Shown: positions 1-9,087 of the stretch, in pieces
How positions within the stretch are numbered: the first letter of the stretch is position 1
Layout of the letters: each line of letters begins with the position of its first letter
Source of the DNA: Aquibaculum sediminis
GTDB lineage: Bacteria > Pseudomonadota > Alphaproteobacteria > Kiloniellales > DSM-21159
DNA: 64,000 bases
Direction: 5' to 3'
Assembly: GCF_040712085.1 (NCBI RefSeq)
Contig: NZ_JBFCVK010000002.1
Coordinates: 124,001 to 188,000 of the forward strand
Notes under the pieces: model-generated
Database searches by the model: none
What the model was told of the DNA's origin: nothing
The model's input: only the letters and a program-made list of their open reading frames with translations
Program-made: the position numbers and the translations under genes

Positions 1-1341
1 ATGCACGCGTCCGCGCGTGTTCTTCCAGCGGCGCACCTCGCCACTGCTCCCGATCAGCTCCTCGCGGCCGGAAACCACCGGTCGGCGGAAGGAGCGGGCG
101 GCCAGGCGCAGCACGACCGCGAGCAGCAGCAGCGACAGGCCGGTCATGGCGCCGATGGTCCAGTAGGAGATCTCGAAGCCCGGCACATCGGCGCTGTCGA
201 ACAGCATCGCCGCACCCAGGGCGAAGGCAACCGCCCCGCCGATGCCGAGTACGCCGAAGGAGGGCACGAAGGCCTCCGCGGTCATCAGCGCCACGCCCAG
301 GAGCAGCAGCCCGAGCCCGGCAAAGTCGATCGGCAGGATGGTGAGCGAGAAGAGCCCCAGCAGGAGACTGATCGCCCCGATGGTCCCGGGATAGAGCGCG
401 CCGGGATTGGAGAATTCGAAGATCAGGCCGTAGATGCCGATCATCATCAGCACCAGCGCCAGGTTGGGATTGCTGATGATCGCCAGCAACTGCGCGCGCC
501 AGTCGGGCGCCTGCTCCTCGATCGTCATGTTGCTGGTGGAAAGCGTCAGGGTTTCGCCGCGCTCCATGACCACGCTGTGCCCATCGAGTTGGTCCAGCAG
601 GTCGGCGGTGTCCTCGGCGATCAGATCGACGACATTCTCGGCCAGCGCTTCCGCGGATGGTAGGCTGGCGGCTTCGCGCACCGCCTTTTCCGCCCACTCG
701 GCGTTGCGGCCGTGCAGTTCGGCCAGGCCCCGGATGTAGGCCACGGCATCCTCGACCATCTTGGCCGACATGGCGTCGGTTGCGCCCTCGCTCGAGCCTT
801 CCTCCGCCTCCTCCTCCTCGGGTGACTCTGCTTCGGGCTCCGTGCTTTCCCCATCGCTTTGCAGCGCCACGCTCGCGCCCACGCGCACCGGTGTGGCCGC
901 GCCCAGGGTCGTTCCGGGGGCCATGGCGGCGACGTGGCTGGCATAGAGCAGGTAGGTGCCGGCGCTCGCCGCTCGCGCGCCACGCGGCCAGACCCAGGTG
1001 GCCACGGGCACCGGCGAGGCCAGGATCTCCCGGATCATCTGTCGCATGGAACTGTCGAGCCCGCCGGGCGTGTCCAGCCGCAGGATGACGAGGTCATGCC
1101 CCTCGTCGCGGGCGTCGGCGAGGCTGCGCGACAGATAGTCGGCACTGGCCGGGCCGATCGCCCCCTCCCAGGTCAGCATGAGCGCGCTGGTGGGGCGGCT
1201 CGTGTCGGTTGTTTCCGATTCCTGACCGACCCCTGGAAGCGCCGGCAACAGGAGAGCCAGCAGAAGCAGCAGTGACCAAAGCATCACCAGCGGAGCGCGC
1301 GGGCCCCGCTTTCCAAGCCTTACCGGTCGATCCCGCTGCAT
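1..1341 (-). CDS. NfeD-family membrane-bound serine protease (ClpP class), 3' end outside the window
   Basis: The gene starts at 1341 (ATG preceded by AAGGAG) and reads out of the left edge, giving 447 codons. It has a signal/anchor segment at about residues 20-38. A ClpP/crotonase-like domain carries the nucleophile motif RAASAGTY (Ser127), and a lysine near 195 is the likely general base. An acidic insert follows at about 155-185, then four or more hydrophobic segments, and the beginning of the C-terminal OB-fold NfeD domain. Family members cleave membrane proteins and usually sit beside a stomatin/SPFH gene, which would lie left of this window. It follows the MFS gene on the same strand after 66 bases. 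The family call is solid; the substrate is unknown. Confidence 0.9.
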   Translation of the reverse strand, partial: MQRDRPVRLGKRGPRAPLVMLWSLLLLLALLLPALPGVGQESETTDTSRPTSALMLTWEGAIGPASADYLSRSLADARDEGHDLVILRLDTPGGLDSSMRQMIREILASPVPVATWVWPRGARAASAGTYLLYASHVAAMAPGTTLGAATPVRVGASVALQSDGESTEPEAESPEEEEAEEGSSEGATDAMSAKMVEDAVAYIRGLAELHGRNAEWAEKAVREAASLPSAEALAENVVDLIAEDTADLLDQLDGHSVVMERGETLTLSTSNMTIEEQAPDWRAQLLAIISNPNLALVLMMIGIYGLIFEFSNPGALYPGTIGAISLLLGLFSLTILPIDFAGLGLLLLGVALMTAEAFVPSFGVLGIGGAVAFALGAAMLFDSADVPGFEISYWTIGAMTGLSLLLLAVVLRLAARSFRRPVVSGREELIGSSGEVRRWKNTRGRVH

Positions 1342-1407
1342 GCAGGACTCCTTCCGCTCTGCTGTCTCAGGGCACCCCTTGAAAGATTTTGCTTATACTG
1401 GCCGCGA

Positions 1408-2733
1408 TCAAGCTGATTCTCCCCGACGGCTGGGTTCGCGCACGCCCCAGAGCAGCGCAAAGCCCAGGATCAGGAACAGCATGATGGAAGCCATGCCCGC
1501 GCGCTGGCTCTCGAAGAACCCGGTGGTGAAGGCCAGCACGGCGGGGCCGAGGAAGGCAATGGCCTTGCCGGACAGGGCATAGAGCCCGAACATTTCCCCT
1601 TCCAGGCCCTGCGGTGCGAGCTGTGCCATCATGGCCCGGCTGGCGGCTTGCACCGGGCCGAAGAAGATCCCCAGCATCAGGCCGAAGACCCAGAACCAGA
1701 ACACCGATTGCAGCAACACCAGCACGATGCCGATCAGCATCATCCCGACAAGGGAGATCTGGATGGTCCGCTTGCTGCCGATCATGTCGATGATCCAGGC
1801 GAAGGCGAAGGCGCCGAGACCGGCGGTGATATTAAGCCCGATGCCGAAGAGCACGATCTGGTCGAAGCCCATGCCGAAGGTGCCGGCGGCATAGATGGCG
1901 CCGAAGGCAAAGACGGTGTTCAGCCCGTCGTTATAGAGCATGCGCGCGAGCAGGAAGCGGGCGACGTTGCGATAGCGCGGGAGGTTGCGCGCGGTTTGCA
2001 GCAGCTGCCGCAGTCCGCGCCGCACGGCCTGGCTCAGGGGCACGCCCGTGGATTTGCGGTCGGGCACGAAGAAGAACAGCGGCAGGCCGAAGAGGAACCA
2101 CCAGCCTGCGACCACCAGCGCGGAGACGCGCACGTGTTCCGATGTCTCCCGGTCGAGCCCGAAAAGCGGCTGCTCCGGCTGGACGAAAAGCAGCAGGATC
2201 AGCACCAGCGAAGCCAGCCCGCCGGCGTAGCCTGCCGACCAGCCCCAGCCGGACAACCGTCCCAGGCGCCCGGGCGGGGCCACGTCCGGCAGCATGGCGT
2301 TGTAGAAGATCAGGGAAAACTCGTATGTCGCCGAGCCCAGCGCGAAGAACACGAGCGCCCAGAGGACGTAGTCGTTGGAGGGCTGCGTGAACCACAGCAT
2401 GGCGCAGGCGGCCATGCACAGGCCGGAGAAGCCGGCAAGCCAGGGCTTGCGCCGGCCGCCCTGGTCGGCCACGGCGCCGAAGATCGGGCTCAGCAGGATG
2501 ATGAAGAGCCCGGCGACCGAGAGCGCATAGCCCCACTGCGCCGTGCCCTCCACCTCGTTGACGGCTACCACCTGGGTGAAGAATGTGGCGAAGATGAAGG
2601 TCTCGATGATGGTGGGATAGCCTTGATTGGCCCAGTCGTAGAGGCACCAGGCCGCCTGCGCGCGTCGGCTGGTGGGCGGGCGCTGTTGCGCCTGGGGTGC
2701 CTCGCTTGATGCTACTTCGCCTGACTGGGCCAT
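1408..2733 (-). CDS. UMF1/Atg22-like MFS transporter
   Basis: This 441-residue polytopic protein has about 12 hydrophobic segments. Near residue 30 it has the family's N-terminal signature WCLYDWANQGYPTI, which is typical of the UMF1 (Atg22-like, YxiO) branch of the major facilitator superfamily. That branch is thought to export amino acids or related small molecules from the cytoplasm, but this protein's substrate cannot be inferred. The ATG at 2733 has a GGGATGG ribosome-binding site. The start is divergent from the hydrolase gene at 2892. The N-terminal 25 residues are polar and probably cytoplasmic. Long open frames on the opposite strand are composition artefacts. Confidence 0.88.
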   Translation of the reverse strand: MAQSGEVASSEAPQAQQRPPTSRRAQAAWCLYDWANQGYPTIIETFIFATFFTQVVAVNEVEGTAQWGYALSVAGLFIILLSPIFGAVADQGGRRKPWLAGFSGLCMAACAMLWFTQPSNDYVLWALVFFALGSATYEFSLIFYNAMLPDVAPPGRLGRLSGWGWSAGYAGGLASLVLILLLFVQPEQPLFGLDRETSEHVRVSALVVAGWWFLFGLPLFFFVPDRKSTGVPLSQAVRRGLRQLLQTARNLPRYRNVARFLLARMLYNDGLNTVFAFGAIYAAGTFGMGFDQIVLFGIGLNITAGLGAFAFAWIIDMIGSKRTIQISLVGMMLIGIVLVLLQSVFWFWVFGLMLGIFFGPVQAASRAMMAQLAPQGLEGEMFGLYALSGKAIAFLGPAVLAFTTGFFESQRAGMASIMLFLILGFALLWGVREPSRRGESA

Positions 2734-2891
2734 CTGCCATCCCTTGGTGGTGTTGCCCGCTGAGCTATAGCAGACCCCTGGCGCTGCGGGCCAAGCCTTC
2801 CGCTCTGCTGCTGCACATCGGCTCGAAGCGCAGCCGCGTCACGCCTATCTAGCGGAGGGGCAGCGAAACACGAGCGAGAGGTGAAGACCAT

Positions 2892-3902
2892 ATGCCAGCG
2901 ATCCCGGACTTTCCGCGCTTCCGACCGCGCGCGCCCTGGTGGGGCGGGGATCTTCAGACCCTGCGCAACACGCTGGTTCGCTGTGCGCCGAGTCTGGAGC
3001 GCTGGCAGGGCGAACCCCTGCGGGTTGCGCTGTCCAACGGTGACCAGCTCTTCGCCACCCGCCATCGTCCCGAGCGCGCCGAGGCGCGGCCCACCGTGGT
3101 GCTGATCCACGGGCTGACCGGAAGCGAGGACTCGACCTATATCCGCGCTTCGGCCGCTTACTTCCTGGAGCGCGGTTGGCCGGTCATCCGTTTGAACCTG
3201 CGGGGTGCCGGCCCGTCCGGGCCCTATTGCCGCAGCGCCTACCACGCCGGGCGCAGCGAAGACTTGCGTGCCTTCCTGGCCGGACTTGCGCAGCAGGACC
3301 CGCAGATCCGCCGCCACGGCGCGCTGCCGCTCGGCTACTCGCTCGGGGCCAACATGCTGCTCAAGTTCCTGGCCGAGCGGGATTTTCCCGTACCGCTGCC
3401 TGGTGCCGTAGCGGTTTCCGCTCCCATCGATCTCGAAGCGGCATCGCGGGCGATTGCCCGGCCGCGCAACGCACTCTATCAGCGTTATCTTCTCGCCTGC
3501 CTGCGCGCCGAGTTCCGCCGCTGGCCGCTCGACTTGAGCGTGGAGGAGCGTCGGGAGGTGCTGTCCGCGCGCACGCTGCTGGCGTTCGACGAGGTCTGGA
3601 CCGCCCGGCGCAACGGCTTCGCCGGCGCGCTCGACTACTACCGCCGCAGTTCCGCCGCGCCGCTGCTCCCGAAGATCCAGGTTCCCACGCTCCTGCTGCA
3701 CGCGGCCGATGATCCCTGGATTCCGGCCGCGCCGCATTTGCAGGCGGCAGAGAACGCCTCACCACTGCAGGTGCTGGTCGCGCCCTCGGGCGGGCATGTG
3801 GGCTTTCACGCCGCCGATGATCCGCGGCCCTGGCACGACCGTTGCGCCGAGCGCTTCTTCCGCCAGCTTGCCGCCGGGGACGGCGTGGCGGCCGCGTCGT
3901 GA
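2892..3902 (+). CDS. YheT-family alpha/beta hydrolase
   Basis: The protein has 336 residues, the usual length for the UPF0017/YheT (ABHD1-3-like) hydrolases. It opens with the family's N-terminal pattern PWWGGDLQTL. It has the oxyanion-hole segment LIHGLTGSEDS, the nucleophile elbow GYSLGAN (Ser150), the acid in AADDPWIP (Asp273 or Asp274) and the catalytic histidine in SGGHVGFH (His302). Eukaryotic relatives act on phospholipids or esters, but the bacterial substrate is not established. It is cytoplasmic (no signal peptide). It stands alone, divergent from the MFS gene and 71 bases ahead of the RNA methyltransferase. Confidence 0.88.
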   Translation: MPAIPDFPRFRPRAPWWGGDLQTLRNTLVRCAPSLERWQGEPLRVALSNGDQLFATRHRPERAEARPTVVLIHGLTGSEDSTYIRASAAYFLERGWPVIRLNLRGAGPSGPYCRSAYHAGRSEDLRAFLAGLAQQDPQIRRHGALPLGYSLGANMLLKFLAERDFPVPLPGAVAVSAPIDLEAASRAIARPRNALYQRYLLACLRAEFRRWPLDLSVEERREVLSARTLLAFDEVWTARRNGFAGALDYYRRSSAAPLLPKIQVPTLLLHAADDPWIPAAPHLQAAENASPLQVLVAPSGGHVGFHAADDPRPWHDRCAERFFRQLAAGDGVAAAS

Positions 3903-3973
3903 CGGCGCCCGGGAAGCTGCTATAACAGGCGGCCCGGGGCGGGGCCCCGGACTTCAAGCAGCAGGAGCAAGGC

Positions 3974-5272
3974 ATGCGCAGACGCGCGCGCAAGGGCGGT
4001 GGACGGCAGGTCGAACTGACCGTGACGGCAATCGGCAGCCGCGGCGACGGCATTGCCTTTGTCGATGAGAAGCCGGTCTTCATCCCGCTGACCGTGCCCG
4101 GCGATCGGCTGCGCGTGCGCCTGGAGGCGGAGAAGGGCGGCGGCTTTCGCGCCGAGCCGCTGGAACTGCTGGAGGAGGGGCCCAATCGCAGCGATCCGCC
4201 CTGTCCCCACTTCGGGGTCTGCGGGGGCTGCCAGCTCCAGCACCTGGACGAGAGCGCCTACCGCGACTGGAAGGCGGCGCGGATGCCCGAAGCGCTCGAG
4301 CGGCAAGGGGTGACGGCGGGCGAACTGCGCGAGCCTATCTACATCCCGGCCGGCAGCCGTCGACGCGCGGCCTTCGCGCTCCGCCGTCATGCCGGCGGCC
4401 TCGACCTGGGATTTCACCGCCGGCAGAGCGGCGCGGTGGTGGACCTCCAGACCTGCCTCCTGCTGACTCCCGAGCTCTTTGCCCTGGCCGCACCCCTGCG
4501 CGCGGCGCTGGAGCCGCTGCTGCCGCAGGGGATGCGTGGCGATGTCATCCTGCTCCAGGCCGAGAACGGGTTCGACCTGCTGCTGATCACTCCGGAGCCG
4601 CCGGACCTGGCCGCGCGCGAGGCGCTGAGTGCCTTTGCAGCCGAGCAGCAGGTGGTGCGCGTGAGTTGGGCTGCGGATGGCAAGATGGCGCCGGAGCCGA
4701 TTGTCGAGCGCTCGGCGCCGCTGCTGACCTTCGGGCAGACCCCGGTCTCACCGCCGCCGGGCGGCTTCGTGCAACCGTCACGGCCCGGCGAGGCAACTTT
4801 GGTGGCGGCGGTGCTGGAGGCTCTGCCGGCCGATGCCAAGCGCGTGGCAGATCTCTTTGCCGGCTGCGGCAGCTTCACCTTCCCCCTGGCGCAGCACGCG
4901 ACGGTTACGGCGGTCGAGGGCGATGCCGCCGCCTTGGCTGCACTCTGGACTGCGGCGCGGCGCGGCGGCCTGGCCGGCCCGGTGATGGTGGAGCAGCGCG
5001 ATCTGGTGCGCCAGCCGCTGCGTGCCGAGGAGTTGGCGGCGGTGGATGCCGTGGTTTTCGATCCGCCGCAGCAGGGGGCTAAGGAACAGGCCCAAGAACT
5101 GGCGGCAAGCCCGGTCCCCAGGGTCATTGCGGTTTCCTGCAACCCGGTGAGCTTTGCCCGCGACGCCCGCAGCCTGGTGGAGGGCGGCTACCGGCTCGAC
5201 TGGGTCCAGCCGGTCGACCAGTTCCCCTGGGCGGCGCACCTGGAACTGGTCGCCAGTTTCAGCCGTAGCTAG
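3974..5272 (+). CDS. Class I SAM-dependent RNA (uracil-5-)-methyltransferase, RlmD/TrmA family
   Basis: This 432-residue protein begins with a TRAM RNA-binding domain at about residues 10-68. An iron-sulfur cluster motif follows, C77-x5-C83-x2-C86 with a distant C161. A Rossmann methyltransferase domain has the SAM motif DLFAGCGSFTF and the DPPQQGA motif, plus the catalytic cysteine segment AVSCNPVSFARD. These features place it in the COG2265 family, which makes 5-methyluridine in 23S rRNA or tRNA. Which uridine it targets (1939, 747 or tRNA 54) cannot be told from the sequence. The start at 3974 has GGAGCAAGG upstream. The gene converges on the sulfotransferase gene, whose 3' end overlaps it by 4 bases. 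Confidence 0.9.
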   Translation: MRRRARKGGGRQVELTVTAIGSRGDGIAFVDEKPVFIPLTVPGDRLRVRLEAEKGGGFRAEPLELLEEGPNRSDPPCPHFGVCGGCQLQHLDESAYRDWKAARMPEALERQGVTAGELREPIYIPAGSRRRAAFALRRHAGGLDLGFHRRQSGAVVDLQTCLLLTPELFALAAPLRAALEPLLPQGMRGDVILLQAENGFDLLLITPEPPDLAAREALSAFAAEQQVVRVSWAADGKMAPEPIVERSAPLLTFGQTPVSPPPGGFVQPSRPGEATLVAAVLEALPADAKRVADLFAGCGSFTFPLAQHATVTAVEGDAAALAALWTAARRGGLAGPVMVEQRDLVRQPLRAEELAAVDAVVFDPPQQGAKEQAQELAASPVPRVIAVSCNPVSFARDARSLVEGGYRLDWVQPVDQFPWAAHLELVASFSRS

Positions 5273-6402
5273 CCAACCCGGCTTTCCGCGTCCCGGTAGC
5301 CGAAACGCGCGGCCGTATCGGCGGTCAGTCGCTCGATGGTCGCCACCTGCTCGGGTGTGAAGTCGGGGCGGTAGTAGCTGGGATGCTGGATGCGTTCGGC
5401 CGCCTGGGCGGGCAGGCCTTCGGGCGACAAGTGGCAGTGATCCAGGATGCGCCCCATGGTGCCGGCGGGATCGGCGCAGAGGTCCTCGTAGCGCAGCACC
5501 AGCGTTGCTGCGCGCAGATCCGGCTCCTCCTCCAGCCGTTCGGCCAGGTGGTCGTAGATCAGCGACCAATAGTGCGCCCAGCCCTCGACCTCGTGGCCCG
5601 CGTCCCAGAGGGCGGAAACTTCTGCCACGCGGGGGTCGCCGGTGTTGATCGGCCGACGGTCCAGGCCGAACTCGAAGTGGCCGCTGCGGCGCATGTGACG
5701 CAGCACCCGCGGATTGCGTTCCTCCTCGGCGCAGAAGAGGCGGTGCTGCTTCATCAGGGAGGCGATGTGCCAGAGCGGCGCGCGGATCGGCACCACGAAG
5801 CGCGCGTCGGGAAACAGCCGCAGCAGATAGCCCAGGCGGGTGATGTTGTAGTTGCCCTTGGCCAGGTAGCGCTCGCCGCCACGCAGCAGCAGCAGCTTGC
5901 GCAGGTGGTCGCGGTAGAAGGTCTCGAAGTCCGGGTTCTCGTCGCCGGCGCGCAGCACATTGGTCTGTCGGGGGTCGTGGACCTGCGGGAAGAAGGCGCT
6001 CCAGAGCGGCTCCTCGAAGGCCTCCGGGCTTTCCGCGGTGACCGCGATGCCGTCCTGGTGGGCGCGCTCGCGGGCCGGGGCGCCGTCCTTGCCGCCGGCG
6101 CGATCCACGAACCAGTTCCAGGCCCAGGGGAGCGCGAGCAGGGGGAAGTCCCGGTAGCGGTGGGTGGCTACCGCGGGGTGCCGCGCCAGCAGTTCCAGCA
6201 GGATCGTGCTGCCTGAGCGCGCCAGACCGGTGACGTAGAGCGGGCGCTCGATCCGCACCGCCTCCAGGCGTTCGCGCAGCATGCGGCTTTCCCAGTCGCC
6301 CAGGCCCAGCCAGAGCCGCGGGCGGGCCTCGACCAGGCCGCCGAGGCGGTCCTGCCAGGCCGGCACGTGCAGGCCGGCGTCGGCTTTTGTCTCTCGGCTC
6401 AT
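5269..6402 (-). CDS. Sulfotransferase family protein (PAPS type)
   Basis: The start is placed at the ATG at 6402 because it overlaps the stop of the upstream membrane-protein gene as ATGA, a translational-coupling signature. This gives 377 residues. The P-loop-like 5'-phosphosulfate binding motif TGLARSGSTILLELL lies at about residues 58-72, and a 3'-phosphate binding segment RFVVPIRAPLWHIASLMKQ lies mid-protein. Together these mark a PAPS-dependent sulfotransferase fold, expected to be cytosolic. It is the last gene of a four-gene minus-strand operon that starts with an arylsulfotransferase-family protein, so both may act on one exported product. The acceptor is unknown. A longer reading from 6483 exists but would overlap the previous gene. 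Confidence 0.85.
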   Translation of the reverse strand: MSRETKADAGLHVPAWQDRLGGLVEARPRLWLGLGDWESRMLRERLEAVRIERPLYVTGLARSGSTILLELLARHPAVATHRYRDFPLLALPWAWNWFVDRAGGKDGAPARERAHQDGIAVTAESPEAFEEPLWSAFFPQVHDPRQTNVLRAGDENPDFETFYRDHLRKLLLLRGGERYLAKGNYNITRLGYLLRLFPDARFVVPIRAPLWHIASLMKQHRLFCAEEERNPRVLRHMRRSGHFEFGLDRRPINTGDPRVAEVSALWDAGHEVEGWAHYWSLIYDHLAERLEEEPDLRAATLVLRYEDLCADPAGTMGRILDHCHLSPEGLPAQAAERIQHPSYYRPDFTPEQVATIERLTADTAARFGYRDAESRVG

Positions 6403-7121
6403 TCGATCCGTCGCACGTACTTCAAGAGGAAGGCGAACAGCATCAAGGCTGCGAAGAACGCGGGCTCCCAGCCCCGCAACCACTGCGGGCCGAAGGACAA
6501 CACTTCCAGCCGCGGCAGGCTGAGGGTGATGCGCTCCACCGGGGCATCGTCGGGCAGGTAGCCCGCCGGATTGCCCAGCAGCAGGTTCCAGTAGCGGCGC
6601 TTGTGCAGCAGCGGCACCGGCGCCTCCAGCGCCACCCGCGTCACCTCCTCCCCGGCGGGGTCGAGGATGACGGCGCTCGGCGGTGGTGCCACGGCCTGAT
6701 CCAGCCGCCCTTCATAGCCGTCCCGTGGCACGGAAACCTCCACGGGTTCCGCGGCCGCCGGGTAGCGGTGGCCATAGCTGGCATCCAGCCAAACGATGAC
6801 TGCCAGCAACGGCAGGGAGGCGGCGAGCGTGGCCGGGAGCACCAGGCCGATGCGCTTGAAGGCCAGGCCCAGCACCCGGCCGATCAGCGGCCATGCCTGC
6901 TCGAATTCGCCGTCGAAGGCATTGAGCCTTTGCTGTGCCGCGCGGAACTCCAGCTTGATCGCCGAGATGCGTTTTTGCGGCGAGAGCAGCCGGTAGAGCT
7001 CCATTGCCAGAACTGCGGCCAGCACGGCCCAGAGCAGCAGCCGCAGCAGGGGCGGCAGGAAGCCCAGGACCGTCTGGTCGATCCAGTCGAACAGAGGGTG
7101 CGGAAGATTGAGCAGCCCCAT
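6399..7121 (-). CDS. Three-segment membrane protein of unknown function, Oxa1/EMC3-like topology
   Basis: I do not recognise this 240-residue protein by name. It shows a hydrophobic helix at about 20-43, a charged and probably helical cytoplasmic stretch at about 46-85 (SPQKRISAIKLEFRAAQQRL onward) and a second helix at about 88-112. A non-membrane domain of about 100 residues at 115-212 begins with small, proline-rich motifs. A final helix runs from 216 to 234 before a basic tail (KYVRRIE). Two helices flanking a charged helical hairpin recall EMC3/YidC-type proteins, but the large domain before the last helix is not typical, so this is only a suggestion. The gene is translationally coupled to the sulfotransferase gene and 29 bases after the small membrane protein. 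Confidence 0.65.
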   Translation of the reverse strand: MGLLNLPHPLFDWIDQTVLGFLPPLLRLLLWAVLAAVLAMELYRLLSPQKRISAIKLEFRAAQQRLNAFDGEFEQAWPLIGRVLGLAFKRIGLVLPATLAASLPLLAVIVWLDASYGHRYPAAAEPVEVSVPRDGYEGRLDQAVAPPPSAVILDPAGEEVTRVALEAPVPLLHKRRYWNLLLGNPAGYLPDDAPVERITLSLPRLEVLSFGPQWLRGWEPAFFAALMLFAFLLKYVRRIE

Positions 7122-7150
7122 CGATCAGGCAGCCGACCTGTCTGGGTGCA

Positions 7151-7432
7151 TCACGGGCGTCGCGACGCGTCCAGCGGTTCGGCGCGGGCGGGTTCGCTGT
7201 GGACAAGTTCGTCCTCGGCTACAATCCCGGCCCGCTCGGCCCGACGGCGGCGCAACATCTTGCGCAGCGGCCAGGCGACGATGAAGAGCAGCGCGGTGCC
7301 CAGGGCGATCAGCAGCGCCCACAGCGCGCCCAGCAGGCTCAGGCCCGCGCCGGGGCCGACATAGGCCTGGGCGGCGAGCGGCAGGCTGAGTGCCAGCACG
7401 CCGGCGGCGAGTGCGAAGAGGTGTCTAGTCAT
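7151..7432 (-). CDS. Small exported/membrane protein with YVGPGAG motif
   Basis: The protein has 93 residues from the ATG at 7432, which overlaps the stop of the arylsulfotransferase gene as ATGACTAG and follows GGGAGAGAG. A cleavable-looking signal peptide ends near AQA. The motif AYVGPGAGLSLLGALWALL follows, then a hydrophobic helix ending in WPLRKMLRRRR and an acidic/basic tail. Small proteins with a Y(I/V)GPGAG motif and one C-terminal helix are, from memory, often found beside sulfate-ester, phosphodiesterase and polysaccharide genes. Their role is not established. Here it sits between two sulfotransferase-type genes, consistent with an accessory membrane role. An in-frame upstream start at 7453 would add seven residues. 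Confidence 0.7.
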   Translation of the reverse strand: MTRHLFALAAGVLALSLPLAAQAYVGPGAGLSLLGALWALLIALGTALLFIVAWPLRKMLRRRRAERAGIVAEDELVHSEPARAEPLDASRRP

Positions 7433-8855
7433 GGTTTTGCTCTCTCCCATCAAGGGGGGTGGACGTTGACGCGGCGAGTTCGGCCGTGTCGCTCAGATCA
7501 AGCGTGGCCAGGAAGTCCGGGTCGAAGCTGTCGGGGCTGAGGCGTTCGGCGGAGGCGACTATCGCGATGTGCTCCTCTTCCTCGCCGCCGCGGGCCGGGG
7601 TGAGATACTCCCAGACGATCTCTCCCTCCGGGGTGACCTCGAGGATCCGGCCGCCGTTGGACTCGACGATCAGGGTGTTGCCGTTCTCCAGGCGCTGCTG
7701 TTCGGCACGGATGGCGCTGTCCAGCGGCTCCTCGGCGCTGCCCGCGTAGTCCCACACGATTTCCATGCTCCGGGGATCGAACTCCATCACCCGGGAAATG
7801 CCCTCGTCCGACTGGTAGTTGCCGTAGTTGTCGAACAGCAGGATGTTGCCGTTGGGCAGTGGGTCGGCATCGTGCTGGCCGAGCCAGGGGCCGCGGGTTG
7901 CCCAGACCAGCTCTTCCCGCTCCGGGTTGATGACGCCGATGGCATTGAGCTCGCGGAAGGAAAGCATGACGTCGCCTTCCTCGGCGAAAGGCAGACTCTC
8001 GGCGGCCTCGGGCCCCACGAGGTTGACGGCGTTGGTGTGCAGCGGATCGCCGAGCGAGTAGCTGGCAACCGTGTGAATCAAGTGTCGATAAGGCGACCGG
8101 GCGACCGCTTCGGTCAGCGGCAACTTCAGCTGCTCCTCGCCCTCGGGCGAGAGCACCACGAGGTAGTCTTCCAGCCAGGCATCATCCAGGTGATTGAAGC
8201 CCTCCAGGCGCTTGCGCACGATTTCGTGCGTCAGTGTGTAGATCCGCCCGTCTGGCCCCACCGTAAGGTCATGGTGCGCCCGACCAGTGTAGAGCCAGAG
8301 CAGTTCAGAATCCCGGTTGAGCTTTGCCACGGCATAGCCGTAAGGCGTGTCGCCGTTGCCTTCGAGGACCGTCAGAAGGTCACCGTTGGGATAGAGATGC
8401 AGGTTGCGGAAATAGACGAAGTCGTCGGGACGCGGGCGCGGGAATTCGTAGCCCGCCTCCAGCATCGCGCTGAAGGGCAGGTGCCATTCGTGCAGCACCT
8501 CGCCGTCGAGCGACAGCAGCCGCGCGCGATTGGCCTCCCCCGAGGCGTAGAGGGTCAAGCCCTCCTGGGCGCGCGTGCGGTCCGACTGGGTCACGCCGCG
8601 CGCCTCGCTGCGCTGCGGATACCAGAGGTCGCCCGAATAGACGTCATCGTAGGCCGTGGCCTGGGTGTAGAGCGCCCGTCCCGCTTCATAGGCGCGGGCG
8701 ATCTGCGGTCCCGGCGCGACTTGCGCCGTGCTGAGCAGCGCGCCGGCGAGAAAGGCTATGGCGAGCAGCGCGACCAGGAACCCGGCAAAGAACAGGCGGT
8801 CCAGTGCCGAGGTGTCGTCGGGTGGCGCTCTACGCTCGGCCTTTGGGGTTGCCAT
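7425..8855 (-). CDS. Arylsulfotransferase (ASST) family protein, membrane-anchored
   Basis: The start is at 8855 (ATG with AAGGAG seven bases before it), giving 476 residues; the open frame continues upstream but without a supported start. One N-terminal helix at about 20-44 should anchor a large periplasmic domain made of repeated beta-propeller-like blades (patterns such as LPNGNILLFDN and PDGRIYTL). Candidate active-site histidines lie in GRAHHD (194-195), HTN (273-275) and GQHD (328). ASST enzymes move sulfate between phenolic donors and acceptors without PAPS. The histidine assignment is by motif position only. It heads a tightly overlapping operon with two membrane proteins and a PAPS-type sulfotransferase. 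Retention of catalysis is not proven. Confidence 0.78.
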   Translation of the reverse strand: MATPKAERRAPPDDTSALDRLFFAGFLVALLAIAFLAGALLSTAQVAPGPQIARAYEAGRALYTQATAYDDVYSGDLWYPQRSEARGVTQSDRTRAQEGLTLYASGEANRARLLSLDGEVLHEWHLPFSAMLEAGYEFPRPRPDDFVYFRNLHLYPNGDLLTVLEGNGDTPYGYAVAKLNRDSELLWLYTGRAHHDLTVGPDGRIYTLTHEIVRKRLEGFNHLDDAWLEDYLVVLSPEGEEQLKLPLTEAVARSPYRHLIHTVASYSLGDPLHTNAVNLVGPEAAESLPFAEEGDVMLSFRELNAIGVINPEREELVWATRGPWLGQHDADPLPNGNILLFDNYGNYQSDEGISRVMEFDPRSMEIVWDYAGSAEEPLDSAIRAEQQRLENGNTLIVESNGGRILEVTPEGEIVWEYLTPARGGEEEEHIAIVASAERLSPDSFDPDFLATLDLSDTAELAASTSTPLDGREQNHD

Positions 8856-9087
8856 CCGTCTCCTTCCGATTGAACGACAAAAATCATGGCGCAGCGGGAT
8901 GCGCGTCGCAGCGGGCCCGGCGGTCGCCATGTCTTCATGGACACTAGACGTAGCCCGCGGGGTCCCATTTCGCTTGTGACAGAAACGGGGGAAAAACGGC
9001 GCGTGGTTGCAGCCTCTCACAGCGGCGCCCGTCATGGCGGTTCGCTGCAGGCGGCAGGTCGGGCAGCCGGAGCGATTCGGGAGCGCG

